Below the pieces are notes generated by a model. It was not told the DNA's origin, did no database searches, and saw only the letters and a list, made by a program, of their open reading frames with translations. DNA of 64,000 nucleotides, from positions 57,585-121,584 of the forward strand of contig CAYSWB010000003.1 in NCBI GenBank assembly GCA_964434575.1. Reading direction: 5' to 3'. Of the stretch, positions 15,874 through 24,485 are shown in pieces (the first letter of the stretch is position 1; each line of letters begins with the position of its first letter). Position numbers and translations under genes: made by a program. Origin of the DNA: DAORHV01 sp964434575 (lineage in GTDB: Bacteria; Patescibacteriota; Gracilibacteria; Peribacterales; Peribacteraceae).

Positions 15874-16623
15874 ATGAGCACACCCAACACGCCAGTTCCT
15901 CCCGACGGCCAAGAGCGACAAGATGTGGTTCCTGATCCGGTCGTTCAACCGACCGCGGAAACCATTATGGCCGGCGCAGATGCCACCACCGGCAGAGTGG
16001 GTGAACTGCTCTCCTTCGAATCCATCGACGACCCAACCGACCGCCGGACCGTGGAAGCCGCATGGGCCTTTTTGCAACAGCCGTGGACCGGCGACTACGC
16101 GGCCCTGTCGGACCACGCCGGCAACGTCGATATGATTCTGGTGATGGGCGGTGCGGATGCACCCGTCATCGAGGATGTCTCCCGCCGCCTGAACGCCTTC
16201 CAGGTGCAGTGCGCCATCGCCGACGCCCGCGCCGAACTCGCGACCGATGCGCCGGATCTCCTGCGTTTGAAATTGCTGGTGAAAACCGCATCGAGCGTCA
16301 CGCCGCGGCCCATGGGCGCGACGGAGCAGATCGCCGCCCTGACCGGAGACATCGATGCGCGCGGATTGCACAACGAGGCCTATGACCGCATGGTCGCGAC
16401 CGCGGCCATCATCGACGAAGTTGCCCCGCATCTGGCCGCCGCGAAAGACATCACCACCATGACGACGGCCGCGGCCGGTCTGCGCGAAGGAGACGTGCGC
16501 TGCGTCAAAGTGGCACGCGACGTGGCGGCGAAACTGCGGGCCAACGCATATCCGGTGAAGGACGCCGAATCGAACGCCGTCCTGCATCTCATCGCCGCGC
16601 GCATCGAGCAGTCCGCCACGTAA
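15874..16623 (+). CDS. Hypothetical soluble helical protein
   Basis: 249 residues, acidic and alanine-rich, without signal peptide or membrane segment. The N-terminus is a proline-rich tail (STPNTPVPPDG) followed by predicted helices. No family recognised. It is a single transcription unit with a strong leaderless promoter. Confidence 0.78.
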   Translation: MSTPNTPVPPDGQERQDVVPDPVVQPTAETIMAGADATTGRVGELLSFESIDDPTDRRTVEAAWAFLQQPWTGDYAALSDHAGNVDMILVMGGADAPVIEDVSRRLNAFQVQCAIADARAELATDAPDLLRLKLLVKTASSVTPRPMGATEQIAALTGDIDARGLHNEAYDRMVATAAIIDEVAPHLAAAKDITTMTTAAAGLREGDVRCVKVARDVAAKLRANAYPVKDAESNAVLHLIAARIEQSAT

Positions 16624-16656
16624 AAAACAGGCCGCCGCCCCGAGGGCAACGGCCTG
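16622..16656 (-). terminator. Terminator of the dienelactone hydrolase gene
   Basis: CAGGCCG/CGGCCTG stem with a 15-base loop. On the minus strand it is followed by six T, so it serves the leftward gene ending at 16673; it overlaps the stop of the convergent gene. Confidence 0.75.
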
Positions 16657-16672
16657 CGATCGTTTTGCGATG

Positions 16673-17533
16673 CTACAGCGCCGACAACAGTTCTTTCATG
16701 CGCTCCCACGAGGCATTGCGCGCTTCCACGTTGGGCCCTTCTCCGCCCGGATCCTCGCCGCTGCGCATGTACGCGTGGCCGGCTCCGTCGTAGATCTCGT
16801 AGTTGAATTCCTTGCCGGCGTCGGTCATGGCTTTCTCGGACGCCTCGATGGTGGCGTTCACGCGTTCATCGGCGCCGCCGTAGAAAGCCTCCACCGGTGC
16901 CTTGATGGTCTTGTAGGCCGCGGCATCCGCGGGGCCTGTACCGTAGAACACCATCGCCAGATCGAGGTCGTCGTACTTGGTCGCGAACGTGAAGGACTGC
17001 GATCCGCCCCAGCAGAAACCCGCGGATGCCAGCTTGCCGTTGGAAGCCGGGATCGTCTTGGCCCAGTCGGCCACGGCGGCCAAATCGGCCTGCACGTCCT
17101 CGGGCTTCAGCTGTCCGAGCGCCGTGCGGGCGGCGTCCTCGTTCTCGAAGTCGCTGGTGCGCTTGTCGGTCTCGCTGAAGTCGGAGAGCAGGTCCGGGGC
17201 AACCGCGATGTAACCGGCTTCTGCCACCTGGTCGGCCATGCCGCGGGCCCAGTCGTTCAGGCCCCGGTTCTCATGGATGAGCACGACCACGGGAACTTTC
17301 TCGGCGGTCTGCGGATACACCACCCACGCGTGGATGGTCTTGTCGCCTCGCTTCACCTCCACCCATTCCTGGTGGCGCGGGGAATTGTTCAGTCGCTGCA
17401 CGGCGGTGTTCGTGGTGCTGCTGCTGGCCTCCATGCTGTGGCTGGAATGGTCCATGCCTTGTGGCGAAGACGGCGTGCCGGAAGCGCACGCGACGAACAA
17501 CAGGGCCGATGATGCGATGAGGAATTTGTTCAT
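16673..17533 (-). CDS. Dienelactone hydrolase family lipoprotein
   Basis: 286 residues. Signal peptide with lipobox FVAC (Cys 16), then a His/Ser-rich linker (MDHSSHSMEASSS) and an alpha/beta hydrolase domain. The DLH triad is visible: nucleophile Cys in GFCWGGS, Asp in YGGADERV and His in DGAGHAYM. The N-terminal LIHENRGLNDW also fits the family. It probably hydrolyses an ester or lactone outside the membrane. TACACT ends six bases before the ATG. Confidence 0.94.
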   Translation of the reverse strand: MNKFLIASSALLFVACASGTPSSPQGMDHSSHSMEASSSTTNTAVQRLNNSPRHQEWVEVKRGDKTIHAWVVYPQTAEKVPVVVLIHENRGLNDWARGMADQVAEAGYIAVAPDLLSDFSETDKRTSDFENEDAARTALGQLKPEDVQADLAAVADWAKTIPASNGKLASAGFCWGGSQSFTFATKYDDLDLAMVFYGTGPADAAAYKTIKAPVEAFYGGADERVNATIEASEKAMTDAGKEFNYEIYDGAGHAYMRSGEDPGGEGPNVEARNASWERMKELLSAL

Positions 17534-17589
17534 GGAACGAGTGTAACGAATAGGATGGCACTGGCACTAGATGACGTGCCGAAGAGGGC

Positions 17590-17607
17590 TTTCTTTCGAG
17601 AAAGAAA
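17590..17607. repeat. Palindrome TTTCTTTC-GA-GAAAGAAA
   Basis: A perfect 8-bp inverted repeat with a GA centre in the gap between two leftward genes. A related palindrome occurs at 19220-19235. Confidence 0.7.
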
Positions 17608-17639
17608 TCATGTTTGCGCACATGCCAAGCGTCATGCGG

Positions 17640-18206
17640 TTACTCCCGGTGGCGAATCGACAGTACCAGGTCCAGCAGCAGCGGGAATTCCGCAAACCCC
17701 GCTCGCGTGTCCAGCCGCCGGCCGCCGCGAACCAGCTTGATTTTCACGCCAAGATGACTGGCCAACTTCTGAGCGCCGGTGAGCCAGATCTGCGGGTCGT
17801 TGTCGGCGTGGAGGACATGGATTTCGCCGGCGTTGCGCTGGATATCCGGCCACCGGAATGCCGGTTGCGTAAGCGGGTCCGTCAGCGGATCGAGGTGTTT
17901 GTTCTTGATGCGTTCCCATACCGACGCCACCAGAATGGTCGCCGCGACCGGAGCCGTGCGTCGCTCAATCAGACGCAATGCCAGCGCGCTGCCAAGGTCG
18001 TAGCCGATGACGATGGAATCTTCGGCCAGCCGTGAAACATGCTGATCCGCCGCCGCCAGCCATGCGCCCGCGTCGGGAGCGCCGGGATTGGGCAGCTGCG
18101 GCGCGACCACGGTGTATTTCTTGGCCAACAAATTGGCCTTGAGCCACGGGAACCAGTGGTCCCGCGGGCTTCCCGACAGGCCGTGCAACAACAAAACGGT
18201 GGGCAT
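17640..18206 (-). CDS. RBBP9/YdeN-like alpha/beta hydrolase, catalytic Ser and His replaced
   Basis: 188 residues with the RBBP9/YdeN layout: LLLHGLSGSPRDHWFPWLKA, TVVAPQLPNPGAPDAGAWL, and a final GFAEFPLLLDLVL. The nucleophile elbow, normally GHSLGS, reads GYDLGSAL, so Ser is Asp. The catalytic His expected in GGHFN reads GGRRLD. The acidic residue (HADNDPQIW) is kept. It is probably not an esterase and may bind a ligand or partner. It starts seven bases after the tRNA-Lys gene on the same strand. Confidence 0.85.
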   Translation of the reverse strand: MPTVLLLHGLSGSPRDHWFPWLKANLLAKKYTVVAPQLPNPGAPDAGAWLAAADQHVSRLAEDSIVIGYDLGSALALRLIERRTAPVAATILVASVWERIKNKHLDPLTDPLTQPAFRWPDIQRNAGEIHVLHADNDPQIWLTGAQKLASHLGVKIKLVRGGRRLDTRAGFAEFPLLLDLVLSIRHRE

Positions 18207-18213
18207 TGAACGT

Positions 18214-18289
18214 TGGTGGGTCGGCTGGGGATCGAACCCAGGACCAATGCCTTAAAAGGGCACTGCTCTACCAGCTGAGCTACCGACCC
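18214..18289 (-). tRNA. tRNA-Lys(TTT)
   Basis: The reverse strand folds with acceptor GGGTCGG/CCGACCC and anticodon stem GTGCC/GGCAT. The loop CTTTTAA carries anticodon TTT (18254-18256). The T arm is CTGGG-TTCGATC-CCCAG, and discriminator A and CCA are encoded. It is 76 nt long. A consensus TATAAT (18306-18311, minus strand) lies 16 bases upstream. The next gene starts seven bases after CCA. Confidence 0.96.
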
Positions 18290-18327
18290 ATAATCGGCAC
18301 GCGCGATTATACTGAACATTCAGCGGT

Positions 18328-18636
18328 TTAGAAGCTCAAGTCCTGTCCGGCATCTTCTTGCCCGCCCCCTTCCGCATACGCGAACTGGCTGGGCCTGGGA
18401 AACGCACAGTGGGGTTTCAGCGCGGCAAACAACGCTTGGCGCGTGACGCTCGCCTTGCTGCCGACATGGACCACGATGTCGTCATGGTCATCCAATTCCA
18501 GGAACGTGGTCATCCCGTTGTATTCGAGAACGGTGCCGATGCCCTGCAAGCTCGTACCGAACTGTCCGGCCACGGCTTCGTAGACATCCACGTGATCGAC
18601 GTCGGCGGGGATGTGCATCGAGAGCTTCTTGGACAT
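18328..18636 (-). CDS. Hypothetical small acidic protein
   Basis: 102 residues. A compact region (SMHIPADVDHVDVYEAVAGQ, TVLEYNGMTTFLELDDHDD) is followed by a Gly/Glu/Asp-rich tail. No family recognised. It lies 17 bases after the gene at 18654 on the same strand, so the two probably form an operon. Confidence 0.7.
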   Translation of the reverse strand: MSKKLSMHIPADVDHVDVYEAVAGQFGTSLQGIGTVLEYNGMTTFLELDDHDDIVVHVGSKASVTRQALFAALKPHCAFPRPSQFAYAEGGGQEDAGQDLSF

Positions 18637-18653
18637 GCTGATGAGGAGAAGCC

Positions 18654-19136
18654 TCAGGAGTTGTTGGCCATCATGTCCTCGGTGTCGCCGACCAGCGCGA
18701 ACAGGCGGCTGGTGTCGCCGAGCAGGTGCATTTTGGTGCCCAGGCGCTGGCGTGTCTGCGCGAGCGCGATGCTGACGGCGCGGCGCGGTTCGGTGCGCGG
18801 AACATTCGTTTCGAAGCGGCGCGCGGCTGCGTTCTCGGCCGACGCGGCTTCCATGTTCAGCGTGTCCATCCACGACTCGGATGCGCCGCCCTGCGGCCTG
18901 TCCTTCGCCAGGGCGCTGTGTGCGCCGGGCATCATGATGCGGGCGCCGTTGGTTTTGCCGAGCTCCAGGATGTTCGCCGTCTTGCGAAGGTTTCCGGCGA
19001 AACGCATCCACCAGTACTGCACCTGCTCCAGGGTCGCATGCGGGTGCTGCTCATGCAGGGCGAGCACCTCGGGATGCAGTCCGGGTACGTCGACCTCCGT
19101 CGTTGCCGTTGCCGAAAATTCGTCGAGGTGCTTCAT
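18654..19136 (-). CDS. Hypothetical protein
   Basis: 160 residues, starting at MKHLDEFSAT. An in-frame upstream extension would reach into the divergent SDR gene and is unlikely. The segment LHEQHPHATLEQVQYWWMRF looks like a helical DNA- or protein-binding stretch, but no family is recognised. GATACT lies about 20 bases upstream. Confidence 0.72.
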   Translation of the reverse strand: MKHLDEFSATATTEVDVPGLHPEVLALHEQHPHATLEQVQYWWMRFAGNLRKTANILELGKTNGARIMMPGAHSALAKDRPQGGASESWMDTLNMEAASAENAAARRFETNVPRTEPRRAVSIALAQTRQRLGTKMHLLGDTSRLFALVGDTEDMMANNS

Positions 19137-19219
19137 GGGGCTGATTTTTCGTGGCCACAGTATCCGGATTTCAGGCCTTGACGTAATCCTCTGAGTCGGT
19201 CGAAGTAGGCTTTGAACTG

Positions 19220-19235
19220 TTTCTTTGCAAAGAAA
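19220..19235. repeat. Perfect 16-bp palindrome TTTCTTTGCAAAGAAA
   Basis: Lies between the divergent genes at 19136 and 19300, inside a larger imperfect inverted repeat (GGCTTT...AAAGCC). It is similar to the palindrome at 17590-17607. It could be an operator or a dispersed intergenic repeat. Confidence 0.7.
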
Positions 19236-19299
19236 AGCCAAAAAAGTCACCCGTGCGATGTCGGTCGGCGGGGCGTATTGTGGCCATGTCCGTCCGACT

Positions 19300-20100
19300 A
19301 TGCAGAGAAAAGCCACCGCCCTCATCACCGGCGCATCCAGGGGTATCGGCGAAGAATTTTGCGGCTTGTTCGCGGCGGACGGCTATGACTTGGTGCTGGT
19401 GAGCCGGGATGAAGAACGCCTGAAGCACATCAAGGCCGAACTCGAAAAAAAACACCCCGCCATGCGCGTGCACATCCTGCTGCAGGACCTATCCGCGCCC
19501 GGCGCCGCCGACCAGGTTGCCGGCTGGCTGACGACGGAGAAGATCGAGCTGCAGGCGCTGGTGAACAACGCCGGCTTCGGCGACCTGGGACCGTTTTCGG
19601 ACATGGACCCGAAGCGCATCCGGCAGATGACGCAACTGAACGTACAGGCGCTCACCGAACTCACGCGCGCCGTGTTGCCGGGCATGCTCGCGCGAAAAGA
19701 GGGGCGCGTCCTGAACGTGGCTTCTGTGGCCGCGTTCCAGCCCGGTCCGCTGATGGCCGTGTACTACGCGACAAAGGCGTACGTGCTGTCGCTCAGCGCC
19801 GCGCTGCGCGAAGAAACGCGCGGCACCGGCGTGACCGTCACGTGCCTGTGTCCGGGACCCACGCGAACCGACTTCGCCAAGAATGCCCACATGGAGAAAT
19901 CGATGCTGTTCGGTGCGCGCCCGATGGGTCTGGCAACGGCGGCAGGCGTCGCGCTCGCCGGGTACCGCGGCATGCAAGCCGGCAAAACGGTGGTGATCCC
20001 GGGGTTCCGCTCTGCGCTCGGCGCGTACGCCGCACGGGTGGTGCCGATCAGGCTGTCTTCGCGCATCGCGATGCGCGTGCATCGGAGCATGGGCGCGTAA
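19300..20100 (+). CDS. Short-chain dehydrogenase/reductase
   Basis: 266 residues. The Rossmann motif is TGASRGIG (10-17), the structural motif NNAG (89-92), the catalytic Ser142 (VASVAAF) and Tyr155-x3-Lys159 (YYATK), the full classical SDR set. The DltE/YqjQ-like pattern (CLCPGPTRTDF) after the active site is typical of broad-specificity NAD(P)H oxidoreductases. The start at 19300 gives the usual two to eight residues before the first beta strand. Confidence 0.94.
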   Translation: MQRKATALITGASRGIGEEFCGLFAADGYDLVLVSRDEERLKHIKAELEKKHPAMRVHILLQDLSAPGAADQVAGWLTTEKIELQALVNNAGFGDLGPFSDMDPKRIRQMTQLNVQALTELTRAVLPGMLARKEGRVLNVASVAAFQPGPLMAVYYATKAYVLSLSAALREETRGTGVTVTCLCPGPTRTDFAKNAHMEKSMLFGARPMGLATAAGVALAGYRGMQAGKTVVIPGFRSALGAYAARVVPIRLSSRIAMRVHRSMGA

Positions 20101-20149
20101 GAAAAACGGAGGACGCTCGTCACAACATGCGTCCCTTCCCCCATATCCC

Positions 20150-20230
20150 ATGCAGAAACTGCTTCTCGCGCTGATCATCGCCGCCGTCTTCGGCGGTGGA
20201 TGGGGCCTGCTGTATTACATCCTCGGCTAG
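20150..20230 (+). CDS. Very small membrane protein, 26 residues
   Basis: MQKLLLALIIAAVFGGGWGL then LYYILG, a single hydrophobic helix with a basic N-terminus. It lies 49 bases after the SDR gene and just before a strong shared terminator, so it would be expressed as the last gene of that unit. No Shine-Dalgarno sequence is evident. The call rests on length, hydrophobicity and position only. Confidence 0.45.
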   Translation: MQKLLLALIIAAVFGGGWGLLYYILG

Positions 20231-20243
20231 GCAGCGCGATACG

Positions 20244-20272
20244 GCCGCCTCCGAACACGGGGCGGCTTTTTT
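20244..20272. terminator. Terminator between convergent units
   Basis: An eight-pair stem GCCGCCTC/GGGGCGGC (one T-G pair) with a seven-base loop is followed by six T. It ends the SDR unit and touches the stop of the convergent phospholipase D-like gene. Confidence 0.88.
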
Positions 20273-21716
20273 ATGCCGCGACGCGCGATTCCAGCCAAGC
20301 GCGGATCGGCTTCATCTTCAATTGATGCGGCGACACCACGCGCTTGCTGTCGCGCATGTCCTTCAGCAGCTGTTCGCGCAGACGGGCGGTGAACGGCGAC
20401 TGCGGAGAGCCCGATGAACCGTCCCCGTCATTCACGTACAGGTTCGCCTCGCCCAGCTTCACCGTGCCGGTGGTGTTCATGTTGGCCGAACCGAGGAACG
20501 TGCGTGCGCGGTCCACGTGCAACACCTTGGCGTGCGTCGCGCGGGACAAGTAAATGCGCACGCTGTGCGCCGGCGAGCGCTGCAGGATATCGCGCAAAAT
20601 CTTGTAGTTCAGGTCGTTCTGCACGTCGGCGTATTCGGATGTGAGGATGGCGACCTGCACGCCGCGCTGCGCCGCCGCGACGATGGCGTTGGTCAGGCGC
20701 TTGTCGCCGAAGTACGCCATCTGGATGATGATCTCCCGCTGCGCGCTGTCGAGCAGATGCTGCATGACCGCCCCCACCTCGCGCTTGCGTCCGCGGATCT
20801 TGCGCACGACGTTGAAGAAGAAATCCACCGACGCGCCGAGCGGGACATCGGACTGTTCGCGGCCTTCCAACCGGCTTAAGAACCTGCCTACCAGGAGCTT
20901 GCTGCGCACCTCCGCCATGTAGTCGTGGAAGTCATGGCGCGACGTATCCGAGATGTTCACGCCGCCCAGGATGATGGTCTCACCGTCGAAGATGTACACC
21001 TTGGAATGGTCGTAACGCGCGCGGCTTTCGATCTTGACGTTGGGGTGCGCCGCAAGACGGTCGGCGAGCGAGTTCGGTTGCTGCTTCACGCGTTTCGCGG
21101 GGGCCCCTTCCGGGTACGCCCAGCGCATGAGCGTGGCTCCGACCATGTCGCGGATGCGCACCAACCCCTTGTGGAACATGCTCTGCCCGGAGCCTGAGCC
21201 GCGCTCGAACATCACCGCGCACTGATCCTTGTGGATGATGATTTTCACTCCCCTTTCGGCTGCATCCAGCAACGCCGACGCGACCTCGTTGCCCGTCGGA
21301 TCGTCGCTCCACATGAACATCCAGATGCGGATGGAAAACTGCGCCTCGCGGATCCGCGCAAGCACCGCCTTGATGGCGTCGCCGCCACCCACGTGCAGCT
21401 CGATCTCATCGATCAGGCGCTTCGGCTGACGGCCGCCCGATACGAACGGGTTTGGGGTGCATAGCGTGCGGTATTCGTTCCACGTGCGGTTGTCGAACAA
21501 CGACGGACACGCGCCGTCCATGCCGCGCACGGTGCTTGCGACCACCTCGGACAGGTGTTTCAAGCGCCTGCGCACGCTGCCCTGCGGCAAATCCGGCGAG
21601 CGGACCAGCTGGGCGATTTCGGCCAGCGACGAGTACGTCAGCGTGGCCGCCACCTGTTCCGGCGTGGGTGTTTTGCGCCGATGAAGATGACGGGAAAGCC
21701 GTCCGGACATGGCCAT
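20271..21716 (-). CDS. Phospholipase D-like / cardiolipin synthase-like protein
   Basis: 481 residues with two HKD motifs, HSKVYIFDG and HAKVLHVDRARTFLGSANMN, each in the middle of a PLD repeat. A long N-terminal region with basic residues precedes them. There is no clear N-terminal transmembrane pair as in classical ClsA, so a cytosolic or peripherally bound phosphodiesterase or transphosphatidylase is likely. TATACT (21725-21730, minus strand) is eight bases before the ATG. Confidence 0.9.
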   Translation of the reverse strand: MAMSGRLSRHLHRRKTPTPEQVAATLTYSSLAEIAQLVRSPDLPQGSVRRRLKHLSEVVASTVRGMDGACPSLFDNRTWNEYRTLCTPNPFVSGGRQPKRLIDEIELHVGGGDAIKAVLARIREAQFSIRIWMFMWSDDPTGNEVASALLDAAERGVKIIIHKDQCAVMFERGSGSGQSMFHKGLVRIRDMVGATLMRWAYPEGAPAKRVKQQPNSLADRLAAHPNVKIESRARYDHSKVYIFDGETIILGGVNISDTSRHDFHDYMAEVRSKLLVGRFLSRLEGREQSDVPLGASVDFFFNVVRKIRGRKREVGAVMQHLLDSAQREIIIQMAYFGDKRLTNAIVAAAQRGVQVAILTSEYADVQNDLNYKILRDILQRSPAHSVRIYLSRATHAKVLHVDRARTFLGSANMNTTGTVKLGEANLYVNDGDGSSGSPQSPFTARLREQLLKDMRDSKRVVSPHQLKMKPIRAWLESRVAA

Positions 21717-21815
21717 ACCGACCGAGTATACAGATTACAGGGCCAATCGGCCGCATCCGGGCCGTATATAGCCAAAAACACTAATTTATGGTATAATCAA
21801 AGAAAATAGACAACC

Positions 21816-23333
21816 ATGCCCCCGACCCCCGAACAACCGCCGGAAGGTCAAGACTTGCAGGTTTCGCCCGCCGCGGCGAGACTGCGGTTGATGGCGCAAA
21901 CACGCAGCCGGCTGGAGCGATTGCCTGAACGTCCGGGACCGGACGCCGAGCAAACCCGCAGGCGCCTTGCCGACGTGCGCCGGAACGTGGAGGTGGCGGA
22001 CCCCGCCGCGGCGGTCCGGCAGATCAACCACCGCGACACCCAGATCCCGTGGGAGGAAGTGGAAGAAACCAGCGGACCGCAGATCAGCTTCAACACCGTT
22101 CAGAACGCGGCGCTGTTCAAGAAGCTTGGTTTGTACGTACGCCTGATGCGCGGCAGCAACAATTCGCACGGCGCGCACTTCCATGCCGAGCAGCTCGGGC
22201 GCTTGAGCGACTACCAGAAAGCCGACGTGATCGAGCAGTTGGAACGGCTGGACCAACGCAACATGACGTGGCGCACCAAGCTCGTGGCCTCGCTGCTGAA
22301 ATCCCACGCCGAGTTCGAGCTATTCAAGAAAGGCTACGTGCGCAAGGAGGGCGCAGGACCGGCGACCGAATCCCACCAGGTGACGGCCGGCCAGACGCTG
22401 GAAACGATCATGGCGTCACGCAATGCCGGAGAACGCTGGCGCGAGATCAAAGACGGCAAGGTCGTCGGCCCGCTGGACACAGACGGTCCGTTGCCCGAAG
22501 GCAGCCACGTCTACTTCAACGCCGACGGCTACCCCGTCTTTCTGTCGATGCAGGCCGGCGAGCGCCCGGCGGTGCCGATCTTCGAGAAGAAGGACGACGT
22601 CGCAAACGTGCGCGCTCCCGCCGGATGGAAGTGGGGCGCCGAAGCGTACAAGCGTTACGAGTTCATGCAGCGCCGTCTGAAGTTGGGCGACGTGATGTTC
22701 AGCAACGCGCGACGCGACCTGCGCAGCGGCCCGATGCGCCTGTTCTACGCCCGCGGCCGCATGCTGCAAGGCCAGACCGAGACGGACGAATCGTTCCCGT
22801 ACATCCACGCCATGGTGATGGTCGGCCGCGACCCCAAGGGCCAGCCGATCATGGCCCACTTGGACGGCAAGAAAAAATCCATCCGCCCGTTGTACGAGCT
22901 GGTGAACGCCGATTCGCTCGACTCGTTCTCGGTCGGTCGCGCGCGCGACCAGGCCACCGTCCAGAACTTCGTGAAGCGCGCGACCGAGATCGCATCGTCC
23001 ACGCCGTACGCATCCACCAAGGAAGTGCTGGAGTACGACCGGCTGCTGGCAAAACGCCGCTCTGGCGCGACGCTCACACAGCAGGATGAAAAGCGCCTGA
23101 ACGAAATCTGCGTATGCACCAACGCCGTCACCCGTGCCGGCCGAGATGCCGGCGTGGACGAACTGAAGACGGCGCTCACCGCGCTCGACATGTTCAACAA
23201 CTTCGAAATCACCGACTCCGTGAACATCCAGACGCTCGGCCGGCGCGGCGGACGCCGCAAGCGCGTGCGCCTGCAGCAGCCGGCGGCGAGACGCGAAGCG
23301 GAAGCGCGACCCGAGACGCAGCAGGCGGCATAA
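21816..23333 (+). CDS. Putative YiiX-like (permuted NlpC/P60) cysteine hydrolase with LysM-like region
   Basis: 505 residues, no signal peptide. Residues 187-245 (HQVTAGQTLETIM ... PEGSHVYFN) resemble a LysM repeat. From 289 the pattern LKLGDVMFSN, YIHAMVMVG (His331) and late ICVCTNAVTRA (Cys434) follows permuted papain-fold proteins of the YiiX/YaeF type, where His precedes Cys. The tail is Arg/Ala-rich. The substrate is unknown. A consensus TATAAT (21792-21797) lies 18 bases before the start. The assignment is by motif order only. Confidence 0.65.
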   Translation: MPPTPEQPPEGQDLQVSPAAARLRLMAQTRSRLERLPERPGPDAEQTRRRLADVRRNVEVADPAAAVRQINHRDTQIPWEEVEETSGPQISFNTVQNAALFKKLGLYVRLMRGSNNSHGAHFHAEQLGRLSDYQKADVIEQLERLDQRNMTWRTKLVASLLKSHAEFELFKKGYVRKEGAGPATESHQVTAGQTLETIMASRNAGERWREIKDGKVVGPLDTDGPLPEGSHVYFNADGYPVFLSMQAGERPAVPIFEKKDDVANVRAPAGWKWGAEAYKRYEFMQRRLKLGDVMFSNARRDLRSGPMRLFYARGRMLQGQTETDESFPYIHAMVMVGRDPKGQPIMAHLDGKKKSIRPLYELVNADSLDSFSVGRARDQATVQNFVKRATEIASSTPYASTKEVLEYDRLLAKRRSGATLTQQDEKRLNEICVCTNAVTRAGRDAGVDELKTALTALDMFNNFEITDSVNIQTLGRRGGRRKRVRLQQPAARREAEARPETQQAA

Positions 23334-23372
23334 GGCATCGCTGGCCGGGGCGGCGGCGGGTAGAATGCCGCC

Positions 23373-24485
23373 ATGAAGATCGCCCTCGTCCACGAACTCC
23401 TGACCATGCGCGGCGGCGCCGAGCGGGTCTTGAAAATCGCGGCCGACCTGTTCCCCGAAGCGCCGATCCACACGTTCCTTTACGACGAGAAAAAGCTCGG
23501 TGACTGGTTCCCGGCATCGCGCGTGATCCCGAGCATTCTGCAGCCATGGACGGCGCTTTCCACGAACCATCACTTCTACCTGAAGCATTTCCCCCGCGCC
23601 GCCGAAGCGTGGGATTTCTCGGGCTACGACGTGGTGCTGTCGTTCTCGTCTGCGTTCGCGCACGGCATCCTGACCAACGGCAAACCCAAGCACGTCTGCT
23701 ACGTCCACTCCCCCGCCCGCTACCTGTGGGATCGCACCCACGACGTGATGGACGACGCGGGTCGCGGGCCGCTCGGGCCGCTCAAGCGCTGGCATCTGTC
23801 ACGCACGTTCCATGGCTTGCGCATTTGGGACACCGAAGCCGCCGACAGGCCCGACATGCTCCTGGCGGCGTCGAAGGAAGTGCAGCGCCGTATCCGGCTG
23901 TACTGGCGCCGAGAATCGGACGTGCTCTACCCGCCCATCGGCGACGAATGGCTGATGCCGCGCACGGTGTCCGCGGGGGCCATGCAGCACCCCGAGTATT
24001 TCCTGGTCGTCTCGACGCTCGCGCGCTACAAACGCATCGAGCTGGCCATCGAGGCCGCCAAGCTCAGCCGCAAGCGCCTGAAGATCGTGGGCGAAGGACC
24101 CGACATGGCACGATTGAAAGCGCTGGCCGGACCGACGGTGGAATTCTACGGCTGGCGGAGCAACGACGAACTGCGCGATCTCTATGCACGCGCCGAGGCG
24201 GTGATTTTCCCGGGACACGAGGACTTCGGACTGGTGCCGCTGGAAGCCATGGCGTCCGGCACCCCGGTGATCGCGTTCGGCGAAGGCGGCGCGAGGGAGA
24301 CCGTGATCGACGGCAAAACAGGTGCCTTCTTTTCGGAGCCGACGGCGGAGTCCTTGGCGAAAGCGATGGTGTCGTTCAAGCGCTCGGCGTTCGATGCCGC
24401 CGCATGCGAAACCCAAGCGAAACACTTCGGCCGCGCGGCGTTCGAGCAGGGACTGAAAGCCGCGGTCGACAAGGTCCTACGCTAG
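23373..24485 (+). CDS. Glycosyltransferase family 4 protein
   Basis: 370 residues with the GT-B layout. The N-terminal domain begins IALVHELLTMRGGAERVL, the sugar-acceptor side GGAER motif. The nucleotide-sugar side has VSTLARYKRIELAIEAA and the E-x7-E motif in HEDFGLVPLEAMASGTPVIA. It is close to WbaZ-type mannosyltransferases and probably builds surface polysaccharide. TAGAAT (23361-23366) ends six bases before the ATG. The end overlaps the convergent EamA-like gene by nine bases. Confidence 0.93.
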   Translation: MKIALVHELLTMRGGAERVLKIAADLFPEAPIHTFLYDEKKLGDWFPASRVIPSILQPWTALSTNHHFYLKHFPRAAEAWDFSGYDVVLSFSSAFAHGILTNGKPKHVCYVHSPARYLWDRTHDVMDDAGRGPLGPLKRWHLSRTFHGLRIWDTEAADRPDMLLAASKEVQRRIRLYWRRESDVLYPPIGDEWLMPRTVSAGAMQHPEYFLVVSTLARYKRIELAIEAAKLSRKRLKIVGEGPDMARLKALAGPTVEFYGWRSNDELRDLYARAEAVIFPGHEDFGLVPLEAMASGTPVIAFGEGGARETVIDGKTGAFFSEPTAESLAKAMVSFKRSAFDAAACETQAKHFGRAAFEQGLKAAVDKVLR

